64,000 bases of DNA from Thiohalorhabdus sp. Cl-TMA (GTDB taxonomy: Bacteria; Pseudomonadota; Gammaproteobacteria; Thiohalorhabdales; Thiohalorhabdaceae): positions 62,001-126,000 of the forward strand of contig NZ_JBGUAW010000010.1 of assembly GCF_041821045.1 (NCBI RefSeq), in the 5' to 3' direction. Below, piece by piece: positions 52,393 through 61,683 of this stretch (position 1 is its first letter; each line of letters starts with the position of its first letter). Made by a program: the position numbers and the translations under genes. Below the pieces are notes generated by a model. It did not search any database. It had not been told where the DNA came from and was given only the letters and a program-made list of their open reading frames with translations.

Positions 52393-52893
52393 ATGTGGAG
52401 CACCTGGTGGCGGGAGCGCGCTCCCCGGGAGCGGGCCTTGTTGATCGGGGGCGGCGCCGCGCTCGTTCTGGTGGTTTTCTATCTGATCCTGGAGCCCCGC
52501 TTGCAGGAGCGGCAGCGGCTCGCGGCCGAGATCCCGCAATTGCGGGAGGACCTGGCCTGGATGCAGCGTCATCTGAGTCAGGCCAAACAGCTCGGGAACC
52601 GGGCCGGGCCCGGGGGCGGGGAAGGGGAGGAGCGCTCCCTGACCCCGGCCCTGGTGGAGGAATCGCTGCGCGGATCGGGCCTCAATGAACGGGTGACGGC
52701 CCTGCGTCCCTCCGGAGGGCGGGGCATCCAGGTCGCCTTCGATCAGGTACCGTTTCCGGAGCTCGCCACCTGGCTCAGGCAGCTCCGGAACCGATCCGGG
52801 GCCGAGGTGCGCAAGGCCCGATTCGAGCGGCTTGCGGGGAAGGAAGGCGTGGTCAAGGTGGATCTGGTGCTCGCCGCGGGGCAGGGCTCATGA
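52393..52893 (+). CDS. gspM: Type II secretion inner membrane protein GspM
   Basis: 166 residues. Short cytoplasmic part (MWSTWWRERAPRERALLIGG), TM helix (ALVLVVFYLILEP), coiled coil, and a small periplasmic domain (IQVAFDQVPFPELATWLRQL, VKVDLVLAAG). Partner of GspL in the inner membrane platform. Starts 1 bp after gspL; its stop overlaps the gspN start (ATGA). Confidence 0.88.
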   Translation: MWSTWWRERAPRERALLIGGGAALVLVVFYLILEPRLQERQRLAAEIPQLREDLAWMQRHLSQAKQLGNRAGPGGGEGEERSLTPALVEESLRGSGLNERVTALRPSGGRGIQVAFDQVPFPELATWLRQLRNRSGAEVRKARFERLAGKEGVVKVDLVLAAGQGS

Positions 52894-53672
52894 GAAGGCG
52901 GTGGGTGCGGCTTCTGATTATGGGGGCGCTGGTCTACGTCATTGCTCTTGTGGTTCAATTACCCGCCTCCTGGGCCTTCCATTGGGCGCGGGGAACGGTC
53001 CCGGAAGCGGTGACCTGGCAGGGCGTGGAAGGCACCATCTGGCATCCGCGCATAAACCGCTTGGCCGTCGCGCTTCCGGGGGGGATCCAAGTGCCCACCG
53101 GACCGGTGGGCGTGGATTTCCAGCCGTCCGCCCTGCTTACGGGGGCCCTGGGCGCGCGCTTTCGGGCGGAATTGCTGGGCGGCACGGTGCGGGGCCGCCT
53201 GACCGGCGGCCCGGGCGGCCGGTGGACGATGTCCGAGATTCAGGGGCGGCTGTCGCTGAGCCGCTTGGCGGACATCGACCCGCGCTTCGGGATGGCCGGA
53301 GCCCAGGGGACCCTCCTGTTCGCCGGGGAGAACCTGGCGGGCCGGGCCCTCCCCGAGAAGGGACAGCTCCGGGCCACGCTGGAAGGGCTCCAGGTGGGAT
53401 TGCTGCCCACGGATGGCCCGGTGGGCGAATACGCCCTGCGCGCGGAAGTAACCGGGCCCGGCCGGATCCGGGGCGAGGTCCAGACCCTGGAGGAGCGTGC
53501 GCTGGGCATCCGGGGGCGCTTCCGGGCGGATCTCCGCAAACGAACCTACCGTTTCAAGGGCGAGGGCTGGGTGCCCTCCGACGCGCCGCAGGCCGTGCAG
53601 GACATCCTACCCCTGCTCGGTCCGGTGCGGGACGGGCGCGTGAACATTCAGCGGCAGGGGAGGCTCCGGTAA
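52890..53672 (+). CDS. gspN: Type II secretion protein GspN
   Basis: 260 residues with an N-terminal membrane anchor (LLIMGALVYVIALVVQLPAS) and a beta-rich periplasmic domain of the GspN type (TWQGVEGTIWHPRINRLAVA, DAPQAVQDILPLLGPVRDGR). It is not required in all type II systems, and its role is not well defined. It closes the operon. The prepilin peptidase GspO and GspA/GspB are not in this window. Confidence 0.85.
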   Translation: MRRRWVRLLIMGALVYVIALVVQLPASWAFHWARGTVPEAVTWQGVEGTIWHPRINRLAVALPGGIQVPTGPVGVDFQPSALLTGALGARFRAELLGGTVRGRLTGGPGGRWTMSEIQGRLSLSRLADIDPRFGMAGAQGTLLFAGENLAGRALPEKGQLRATLEGLQVGLLPTDGPVGEYALRAEVTGPGRIRGEVQTLEERALGIRGRFRADLRKRTYRFKGEGWVPSDAPQAVQDILPLLGPVRDGRVNIQRQGRLR

Positions 53673-55784
<2,112 letters not shown>

Positions 55785-55845
55785 ATTATCAGACTGGGAA
55801 CGGCCCGGCGCCGCAGTGGCCGTGGACGCGCCCCTTCTGCTAGGG

Positions 55846-55862
55846 TCCCGGTCGGGTACACT
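55846..55862 (+). promoter_or_regulatory. Possible promoter upstream of the ubiB pair
   Basis: A -10-like TACACT lies at about 55857-55862, with TTCTGC roughly 16 nt upstream near 55836 as a weak -35. The 185-bp gap after ligA is too long for simple read-through coupling. A leader of ~100 nt follows before the 55970 gene. Confidence 0.3.
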
Positions 55863-55969
55863 GATAGTTCTTCGCCGGATGCTGGAGCGCGGCATCCCCT
55901 GTTCCCGGGATAATCGGTCCGCATCCGGAACATATTCCGCCCAGAACCTCACCGAAAAGGGAGCGGGGA

Positions 55970-56332
55970 ATGCGTGAGCGCCTTCGAAACGCCATGGATA
56001 TGAGCCTGGGAGCCGCTCTGACCGGGTGGCGACGCGTCCAGCGCCGCGCCGGCGACCTCGCGGAAACCGGGAGGGCCGGCCGGGAGCGGATGCAGGCACG
56101 CCTGGACCGGGAGACCGAATCCTGGCGCGAAACCGGCCGGGAGCAGATCCAAGACCTGGAAGGGCGGATACGGGAGGAAGTGAATCGCGTGCTGCGCGGC
56201 ATGAATCTGGTGACCCGCGAGGAGCTGGAGCGCCTCAATCGGCAGGTTGCGCAGCTTCAGTCGCGACTGGCGGAGCTGGAGCGCGAGAGCCCGCCTTCGG
56301 AGCGGGGTACCGGTGAGGACAGCAGCGCTTGA
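55970..56332 (+). CDS. Coiled-coil protein, UbiK/phasin-like, upstream of ubiB
   Basis: 120 residues, almost all helix and highly charged: GWRRVQRRAGDLAETGRAGR, then the C-terminal coiled coil LVTREELERLNRQVAQLQSR that resembles the end of UbiK (BMFP) and of phasin-like proteins. UbiK supports the ubiquinone biosynthesis complex, which fits the overlap with a UbiB-type gene (TTGA at 56329-56332). The similarity is short, and the N terminus is unlike UbiK, so a granule or membrane-associated phasin-like role is also possible. Confidence 0.55.
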   Translation: MRERLRNAMDMSLGAALTGWRRVQRRAGDLAETGRAGRERMQARLDRETESWRETGREQIQDLEGRIREEVNRVLRGMNLVTREELERLNRQVAQLQSRLAELERESPPSERGTGEDSSA

Positions 56333-57999
56333 GCCGTTTCGGGCTTGACGGCTTCCGTCAAATCAATCGGCTCCGCGAGGTGCTCGCGGTACTCGCCCGC
56401 TACGGGTTCGCCGAGCTGGTCCAGCAGCTACGCTTGGGCCGCCTGCTGCCCTCCTGGGCGCGCAAGAGCCCGGAGCGGGCCCGGGGACTGACCACTGCCG
56501 AGCGCGTGCGGCGGGTATGCGAGGAGCTGGGTCCCTCCTTCATCAAGATCGGCCAGATCCTTTCCACGCGTCCCGACCTGCTGCCCCCCGACTGGATCGA
56601 GGAGCTGTCCACCCTCCAGGGTCGCCTGCCCCCCATCCCCTTTGCCGACATAGAGCAGGAGCTGCGCTCCGCCTGGGGCGACGAGGGATGGCACCGCCTG
56701 GGTCGGTTCGACCGCCACCCCCTTGCCACCGCCTCCATCGCCCAGGTGCACCGCGGCACCCTGGACACCGGGGAGGAGGTGGCCGTCAAGGTTCGCCGGC
56801 CCGGGATCCAGGAGCAGGTGGAGGTGGACCTGCGGATCCTGAAGCGCCTCGCCCAGCTGGCCTCGGATTACCTGACCGACCTGGCCCGCCATGATCCGGT
56901 GCGCATCGCCGAGGAGTTCTCCGAGAGCTTCCGCGCCGAGCTGGACCTGACCCTGGAGGGGCGCAACCTGGAGCGCTTCCGGGAGAACTTCCGCAGCAGG
57001 CGCGAGGTGCGCTTCCCCGAGGTCTATTGGGAATACACCAGCGAGACTGTGCTGGTTACCGAGTTCATCGGCGGGTCCATGGCCCTTACGCCGCCGGAAA
57101 CACTGGACGAGCAGGGGTACGACCGTAACCGTCTGGCCCGGGTGGGGGCGCGGGCGTTCCTCAAGATGATCATCCAGGACGGCTTCTTCCACGCCGATCC
57201 GCACCCCTCCAATGTGATCTTCCCCGAGCCCAACCTCGTATGCTTCATCGACTGCGGCATGGTGGGGCGGCTGCGCTCCGAGCTTCGGGAACAGATCCTG
57301 GGACTCCTGCTCGCCCTCATCGAGCGCAATGCCGAGGAGGCGGTGGACGCCTTCGTCAGCATCGGCCGGGCGCCCTCCGATCTGGATCGGGAGCAGCTGC
57401 TGCGCCATGCGGAGCGGTTCATCGACCGCTACCACGGCGTGCGGCTGGAGAATCTGCAGCTCGGCGAGATCCTGTTGGACTTCGTGCGCCTGATCCGGGA
57501 GCACCATATCGCCCTTCCGCCCGATCTGGCGCTGCTCGCCAAGGCCCTCATCACCGTGGAGGGGCTGGGCCAGGTGCTGGACCCGGAATTCGACATGGTC
57601 TCCGAGGCTGAGCCCTATCTGCGGGCCGTGCTGCGCGCCCGCTACCGCCCGGATCGGCTGGCCATGCGCCTGCTCGGGCGCGTGGAGGCGGGCGGCGCCG
57701 AAACGCAGGCCATTTACCGGGACTTCCGCAGCGGCCTGCGGCGGCTGGGGCAGGGTACCCCCATCCAGTTCGAGTTCCGACAGCTCCGCAACCTGGAGCA
57801 GGAGCTGGACCGGGCCAGCAACCGGATCGCCTTCGCCCTGGTGGTGGCGGCCCTCATCATCGGCTCCGCCCAGCTCGTTCAGGCCGGTGCCGGTCCCGTG
57901 GTCTACGGCATGCCCATGTTCGGACTCGTGGGCTTCGGAGTGGCGGCCTTCTTCGGGCTCTGGCTCATCGTGGCCATATTCCGTTCCGGCCGGTTGTGA
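56329..57999 (+). CDS. ubiB: UbiB/ABC1-type atypical kinase (ubiquinone biosynthesis)
   Basis: 556 residues. ABC1 family: KIGQILSTRPDLLPPDWIEE (KxGQ extension), TASIAQVHRG (Ala-rich loop), VAVKVRRPG (Lys), FFHADPHPSNV (catalytic loop) and CFIDCGMVGRL (metal-binding Asp). Two C-terminal TM helices (FALVVAALIIGSAQLV, FGLVGFGVAAFFGLWLIVAI) anchor it in the membrane. It assists ubiquinone hydroxylation steps. The start is TTG 56329 and overlaps the preceding stop, so it depends on translational coupling. Confidence 0.9.
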   Translation: MSRFGLDGFRQINRLREVLAVLARYGFAELVQQLRLGRLLPSWARKSPERARGLTTAERVRRVCEELGPSFIKIGQILSTRPDLLPPDWIEELSTLQGRLPPIPFADIEQELRSAWGDEGWHRLGRFDRHPLATASIAQVHRGTLDTGEEVAVKVRRPGIQEQVEVDLRILKRLAQLASDYLTDLARHDPVRIAEEFSESFRAELDLTLEGRNLERFRENFRSRREVRFPEVYWEYTSETVLVTEFIGGSMALTPPETLDEQGYDRNRLARVGARAFLKMIIQDGFFHADPHPSNVIFPEPNLVCFIDCGMVGRLRSELREQILGLLLALIERNAEEAVDAFVSIGRAPSDLDREQLLRHAERFIDRYHGVRLENLQLGEILLDFVRLIREHHIALPPDLALLAKALITVEGLGQVLDPEFDMVSEAEPYLRAVLRARYRPDRLAMRLLGRVEAGGAETQAIYRDFRSGLRRLGQGTPIQFEFRQLRNLEQELDRASNRIAFALVVAALIIGSAQLVQAGAGPVVYGMPMFGLVGFGVAAFFGLWLIVAIFRSGRL

Positions 58000-58051
58000 A
58001 TGGGCCGCCGCCCCGGTGCGCCGGTTCAAACTGCCGGCCGATCCGGCGGAT

Positions 58052-58690
58052 TCAGAACTCGTACCGGCGCTTCTTGCGGAAGCGGATGCGGGGAAGGATC
58101 AGCCCCACCAGCATGCCGGCGATGATCACGCCGGCCCCCCGGGTGAACCAGGATTGGGCGGACAGGTCCTGGAGCTGGTTGTTCTCCTTACGGAGCCGCT
58201 GCAGCTCCTCGGCCTGCTCCTGGTTGCGCTGCTCCAGGGACTCCGCCCGCTCCTTCAGGGCAACGGCGTTTTTGCTGAGCTCCCGGATACGTTTCAGCTC
58301 GGCCTTGAGCTGCCCGTTCTCCTTGCGGAGCGCCTGAAGCTTCTCCTGCTGCCCCTCCATCTTTTCCATGCGCGCTTGGTTCCGCTGCATGCGCTTGCGC
58401 ATGTCGGCGATCCGGTTGCGGGCCGCGGGCTCGTCCATCAGGAATCGGGTGTGCACCCAACCTTCGCGGCCCGAGGGGGCCCGGACATAGGTGTACCCGT
58501 TCTTGCGGTCCACCTTGAGGATCTCCACCGGTGTGCCGCTGACCAGAGACTCCAGGATGGTGTGCTGAAGCCCCTTGCCATCCCGCAGGGTGATCTTCAG
58601 CTGGTCGCTTACGTACCGGGTTTCTGCCTGAGCGGAAAGTACTGGGCTAACGGTCAAAAGGGCGAGCAGGATTATCAGTGTACGTGGCAT
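58052..58690 (-). CDS. SH3-domain membrane protein of the TIGR04211/YgiM type
   Basis: 212 residues: signal peptide (MPRTLIILLALLTVSPVLSA), bacterial SH3 domain (~25-90; VEILKVDRKNGYTYVRAPSG), long coiled coil (RKRMQRNQARMEKMEGQQEK onward), and a C-terminal TM helix (GAGVIIAGMLVGLILP) with a basic tail (RIRFRKKRRYEF). This is the YgiM architecture. The SH3 domain faces the periplasm; role unknown. There is no clear Shine-Dalgarno sequence before the ATG at 58690, and the upstream region has several palindromes. Confidence 0.85.
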   Translation of the reverse strand: MPRTLIILLALLTVSPVLSAQAETRYVSDQLKITLRDGKGLQHTILESLVSGTPVEILKVDRKNGYTYVRAPSGREGWVHTRFLMDEPAARNRIADMRKRMQRNQARMEKMEGQQEKLQALRKENGQLKAELKRIRELSKNAVALKERAESLEQRNQEQAEELQRLRKENNQLQDLSAQSWFTRGAGVIIAGMLVGLILPRIRFRKKRRYEF

Positions 58691-58756
58691 TTTCGTCGAT
58701 TCGAAAAAAGGATGAGGTTGCCTGGATTGGGTCTAGATGATGCCCCTTTCCGCGGC

Positions 58757-58770
58757 CGGGTTCAAACCCG
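58757..58770. repeat. CGGGTT-CA-AACCCG palindrome upstream of the SH3 gene
   Basis: Perfect 6-bp inverted repeat at 58757-58762 and 58765-58770. A second, imperfect GGG-AAAA-CCC dyad follows at about 58779. Both lie 65-100 bp upstream of the 58690 start, a position compatible with an operator. The sequence looks like a tRNA T-arm, but no tRNA surrounds it. Confidence 0.35.
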
Positions 58771-58875
58771 ATTTCTCCGGGAAAACCCGCGATTCAGGAT
58801 AAGGTTTTGATTTTTCCGCGCATTCCTATCGGGGTTTTCTTTTATTCCCATAAGGGATGAAGTAAATGCTCCGGC

Positions 58876-60915
58876 TCACCCGGTTCCGGAAGGAAGTAGG
58901 GCGGCGGGCGGACGACTGCGGCCAAGTAAACCGAGCCGCCAGCGGGCCACCCGATCCCCCGTGATCGCCGCGGCCACCACCCATTCCCCCAGACCGCGAG
59001 AAGACGGGGCGCGCAGCAGGGCATGGGCGTCCAGGGCGGCGCGTAGCCTGGCCTCGGCTCCGGGGGGCAGGAGCTCGTGGACGGCAACCGTGGTCTGTCG
59101 GCCCTTGACCTGGACCGTTTCCAGGTAGCGGGTGGTGAAGGCATCGTCCAGGCATGACTGTACCGCCCCACTGATGAGAATCCGGGTCCCGTAGACCTTG
59201 TTCAGGCCCTCCAGGCGGGCAGCTACGTTCACGCTATCTCCCAAGGCCGTGTAGTTGAAACGCTGCCGGGAGCCCACATTGCCCACCACGGCGGACCCCG
59301 TGTGCACGCCGATGCCCATATCCAGCTCCCCGCCCGGAGCAGCCGAACCTCGCCGATTTATGGCCTCCAGGACCGCCGCCATGGCCAGGGCGCTTCGGCA
59401 GGCGGCCCGCGGGTGATCGGCGAGGTCCACGGGGGCGTTGAAAAGCGCCATGACCGCGTCGCCGATGAACTTATCCACGAAGCCGCCCTGTTCCTGGACC
59501 GCCTCGGTAACCGGGGTGAACAGGTCGTTGAGGCGGCCGATCAGCTCCTGCGGATCCATGCCTTCGGAGAGGCTGGTGAATCCGCGCAGATCGGCGAACA
59601 GCACGGAGAGCTCCCGGGTCTCCCCCCCCAGCACCAGGCTTCCCGGCCGCCGGGAGAGGCCCCGGAGCAGGTCCTCGGATACATAGGCCCGGAAGGCGCG
59701 CCGCACGAACCGGGATTCCCGTTCCCGGCTTCGGAACAGCAGGGACTCGCAGCCCACCGCGCTCAATCCCAGGGCCATCAGCGGATAGAACCCTTCCAGC
59801 CAGAGATCGTGCGCCACGAAGGCCCAGCCGATGCCGGAAACGGCAACCGTTCCCGCCCCGAGGTACAGTGCTGTGCGGAGCTTGTGGCGCGCTTCAAAGG
59901 CATGGCTGGCGGCCGCGGGCAGCAGGCCGAGGAGCAGGAGCAGGCCCCAATCGAGGCGCGGCGAGGTGCGAAGCAAGTCGCCGTTCAGGAAATTGGCCAG
60001 GAAGGTGTAATGGAGCAGGCCGCCGGGTACGGCACCCAGAGGGCTCGACCGGATGTCGGAGAGTCCGGCCTCGGTTATGCCCACCACCACCGCCTTGCCC
60101 CGGAAAAGTTCTGGAGAAACCTCCCCCCGCAGGAGATCGATGAAGGAGATTCGCCGGTAGCTTTCCCGGGGATAGAAATTCAGACGGGTCATGCCCTGGT
60201 CGTCCACGGCCAAGCGCCTGTCCATATGCAGGCCCGTGAATCCCCGTCCCCGCTCCCGGATCCGGAAGTCGCGGTTATGGAACAGGCGCAGTCCCTGCAC
60301 CCCCAGGGAGGGATACACCCGGCCGCGGTGGATGAAGGCCAGGGGATAGCGGCGGAAGATGCCGTCGGCGTCCGGGCTGGTGGAGAATGCGGCGTTCAGC
60401 GGGCAGGCCCGCAGTAGGGCGCCGATGTTGGCCTCGGCGTAGGGCAGTTCCGGAAAGGGCAGGGGACCGGCCGGCACGCGCTCCAGGGTGGATCGGGTGA
60501 GCCATTGCCGCTCTTCGGCGGATAGCCGCTCGCTGGCACGGCGCCGCAGGAAAAAGCCGCAAACCGTGTTGCCGAGGTCCCGTAGAACCGCCGCCAGCCG
60601 CCGGTCGTCCTTCGGGCGAGCGGCCTCGGAGAACACCATATCCAGGACCACCACCCGCGCCTGGTCCAGGCGGTCGAGGCCCCGCGCCAGCAGGCGGCGC
60701 TCCCAGGGCCAGCGGCCGAGCTGATTGACACTTTTCTCGTCCACGGCCAGGAATACCACGGAATCGGGCGCCCCGGTGTCGCGGAGGCGGTACTTCAGGT
60801 CGTTGGCCTGCAGGGACAGGGAATGCAGCGGCGGCAGACGCAGCTGCCAAGCGGTACCGAGGAGCGTGACCAGGAGAAGGGCGGCCCCGTAGCGCGCCAC
60901 GAGGTCCCTGTTCAT
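58876..60915 (-). CDS. CHASE2-domain class III adenylate cyclase
   Basis: 679 residues: TM1 (ALLLVTLLGTAW), extracytoplasmic CHASE2 domain (~30-320; VVFLAVDEKSVNQLGRWPWE, GKAVVVGITEAGLSDIRSSP), two or three further TM helices (~330-400; LLLLLGLLPAAASHA, TVAVSGIGWAFVAHD), and the cyclase (~430-620). Catalytic features: VLFADLRGFTSLSEG (metal Asp), VDKFIGDAVMALFNAP (Lys for adenine, second Asp) and YTALGDSVNVAARLEGL (Asp, Asn, Arg). These favour cAMP rather than cGMP. It overlaps the FecR-domain gene by 4 bp, which is expected to be its partner. Confidence 0.92.
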   Translation of the reverse strand: MNRDLVARYGAALLLVTLLGTAWQLRLPPLHSLSLQANDLKYRLRDTGAPDSVVFLAVDEKSVNQLGRWPWERRLLARGLDRLDQARVVVLDMVFSEAARPKDDRRLAAVLRDLGNTVCGFFLRRRASERLSAEERQWLTRSTLERVPAGPLPFPELPYAEANIGALLRACPLNAAFSTSPDADGIFRRYPLAFIHRGRVYPSLGVQGLRLFHNRDFRIRERGRGFTGLHMDRRLAVDDQGMTRLNFYPRESYRRISFIDLLRGEVSPELFRGKAVVVGITEAGLSDIRSSPLGAVPGGLLHYTFLANFLNGDLLRTSPRLDWGLLLLLGLLPAAASHAFEARHKLRTALYLGAGTVAVSGIGWAFVAHDLWLEGFYPLMALGLSAVGCESLLFRSRERESRFVRRAFRAYVSEDLLRGLSRRPGSLVLGGETRELSVLFADLRGFTSLSEGMDPQELIGRLNDLFTPVTEAVQEQGGFVDKFIGDAVMALFNAPVDLADHPRAACRSALAMAAVLEAINRRGSAAPGGELDMGIGVHTGSAVVGNVGSRQRFNYTALGDSVNVAARLEGLNKVYGTRILISGAVQSCLDDAFTTRYLETVQVKGRQTTVAVHELLPPGAEARLRAALDAHALLRAPSSRGLGEWVVAAAITGDRVARWRLGLLGRSRPPAALLPSGTG

Positions 60916-61610
60916 AGCATCCCGCGCAGCCGCTGGATGTCTTCGGCCAGCGCCTCGGAGATGGGCGCCTTGGTGGCCTGATTCCCCTCGAAGGTGGCCA
61001 TCCCGCCGGTACGGAGCCGGAAGGAGCGGGTATATTCCTGGAATTCCCGCCGCACCTTTTCACGGTACCGCGCGAACTCCTCACGGCGTTCCTTCATGAA
61101 GGACTCGAACTCAGAGCGCCGCTTGCTCTGGTAAAGCTCGAAGCGCCCCTCCGGGGCGCGGATCTCCACGTCCCCCTCCTGGAGGGCCACTGCGCGGGTC
61201 TCCGACTCGTCCCCCACCAGGAATTCCGTGCCCTTGACCCCGATGACCGAATAGTCGGTGCGCACGGTGCGCCCCTCGTGGCTCCGGGATTCCACCCGGT
61301 AGTAGGCCTTACCCCCCTCCTGGTGCCACTGGTCGGGGCCGTTCAGCGTAAGCCGTGTGCTGCCGTCGAGGGCCACCCGGGAGTCGTCCGGGAACCGGAC
61401 CACCGCCGAGCCTTGCCCGCCGGTAAGGACGGCATCCCCGGGCTCCAGATGCATGCCCTTTCTGGCCGGCTCCCGCCGGAAGCCCTGGGCGGGCAGCACC
61501 TCGACGGTGCCCTGGATCCCGACTATGGTTGCGACCCGGCCGGTATCTTCCGCCAGCACGGTACCGGGGCAGTGGAGTACGAGCAGGCTCAGGAGCAGGA
61601 CCAGCCGCAT
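60912..61610 (-). CDS. Secreted FecR-domain protein paired with the CHASE2 cyclase
   Basis: 232 residues: signal peptide (MRLVLLLSLLVLHCPGTVLA), FecR beta domain (GDAVLTGGQGSAVVRFPDDS, SRVALDGSTRLTLNG, YSVIGVKGTEFLVG), and a charged helical C terminus (EEFARYREKVRREFQEYTRS). The FecR fold outside the membrane, without sigma factor or TonB receptor, together with a 4-bp overlap with the cyclase gene, suggests that it senses or couples a signal to CHASE2. The ATG 61610 has AAGGGGAAT upstream; longer frames lack a signal peptide at the start. Confidence 0.83.
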   Translation of the reverse strand: MRLVLLLSLLVLHCPGTVLAEDTGRVATIVGIQGTVEVLPAQGFRREPARKGMHLEPGDAVLTGGQGSAVVRFPDDSRVALDGSTRLTLNGPDQWHQEGGKAYYRVESRSHEGRTVRTDYSVIGVKGTEFLVGDESETRAVALQEGDVEIRAPEGRFELYQSKRRSEFESFMKERREEFARYREKVRREFQEYTRSFRLRTGGMATFEGNQATKAPISEALAEDIQRLRGML

Positions 61611-61683
61611 GGCATTCCCCTTTGTTTCGCAAGGCTTTGCGGCGCTCGGCTCGCCGGACGAGTCCGACTCTACCAGAGGGCGG

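Noticed and set aside
57190-57270. DCG instead of DFG in UbiB as a lost active site
   Set aside because: As I recall, DCG is usual in UbiB-type ABC1 proteins; the metal-binding Asp is present.
58750-58775. T-arm-like GGGTTCAAACCC suggesting a tRNA remnant
   Set aside because: No acceptor, D or anticodon arm can be drawn around it, and the T-loop pairing does not work in standard register.
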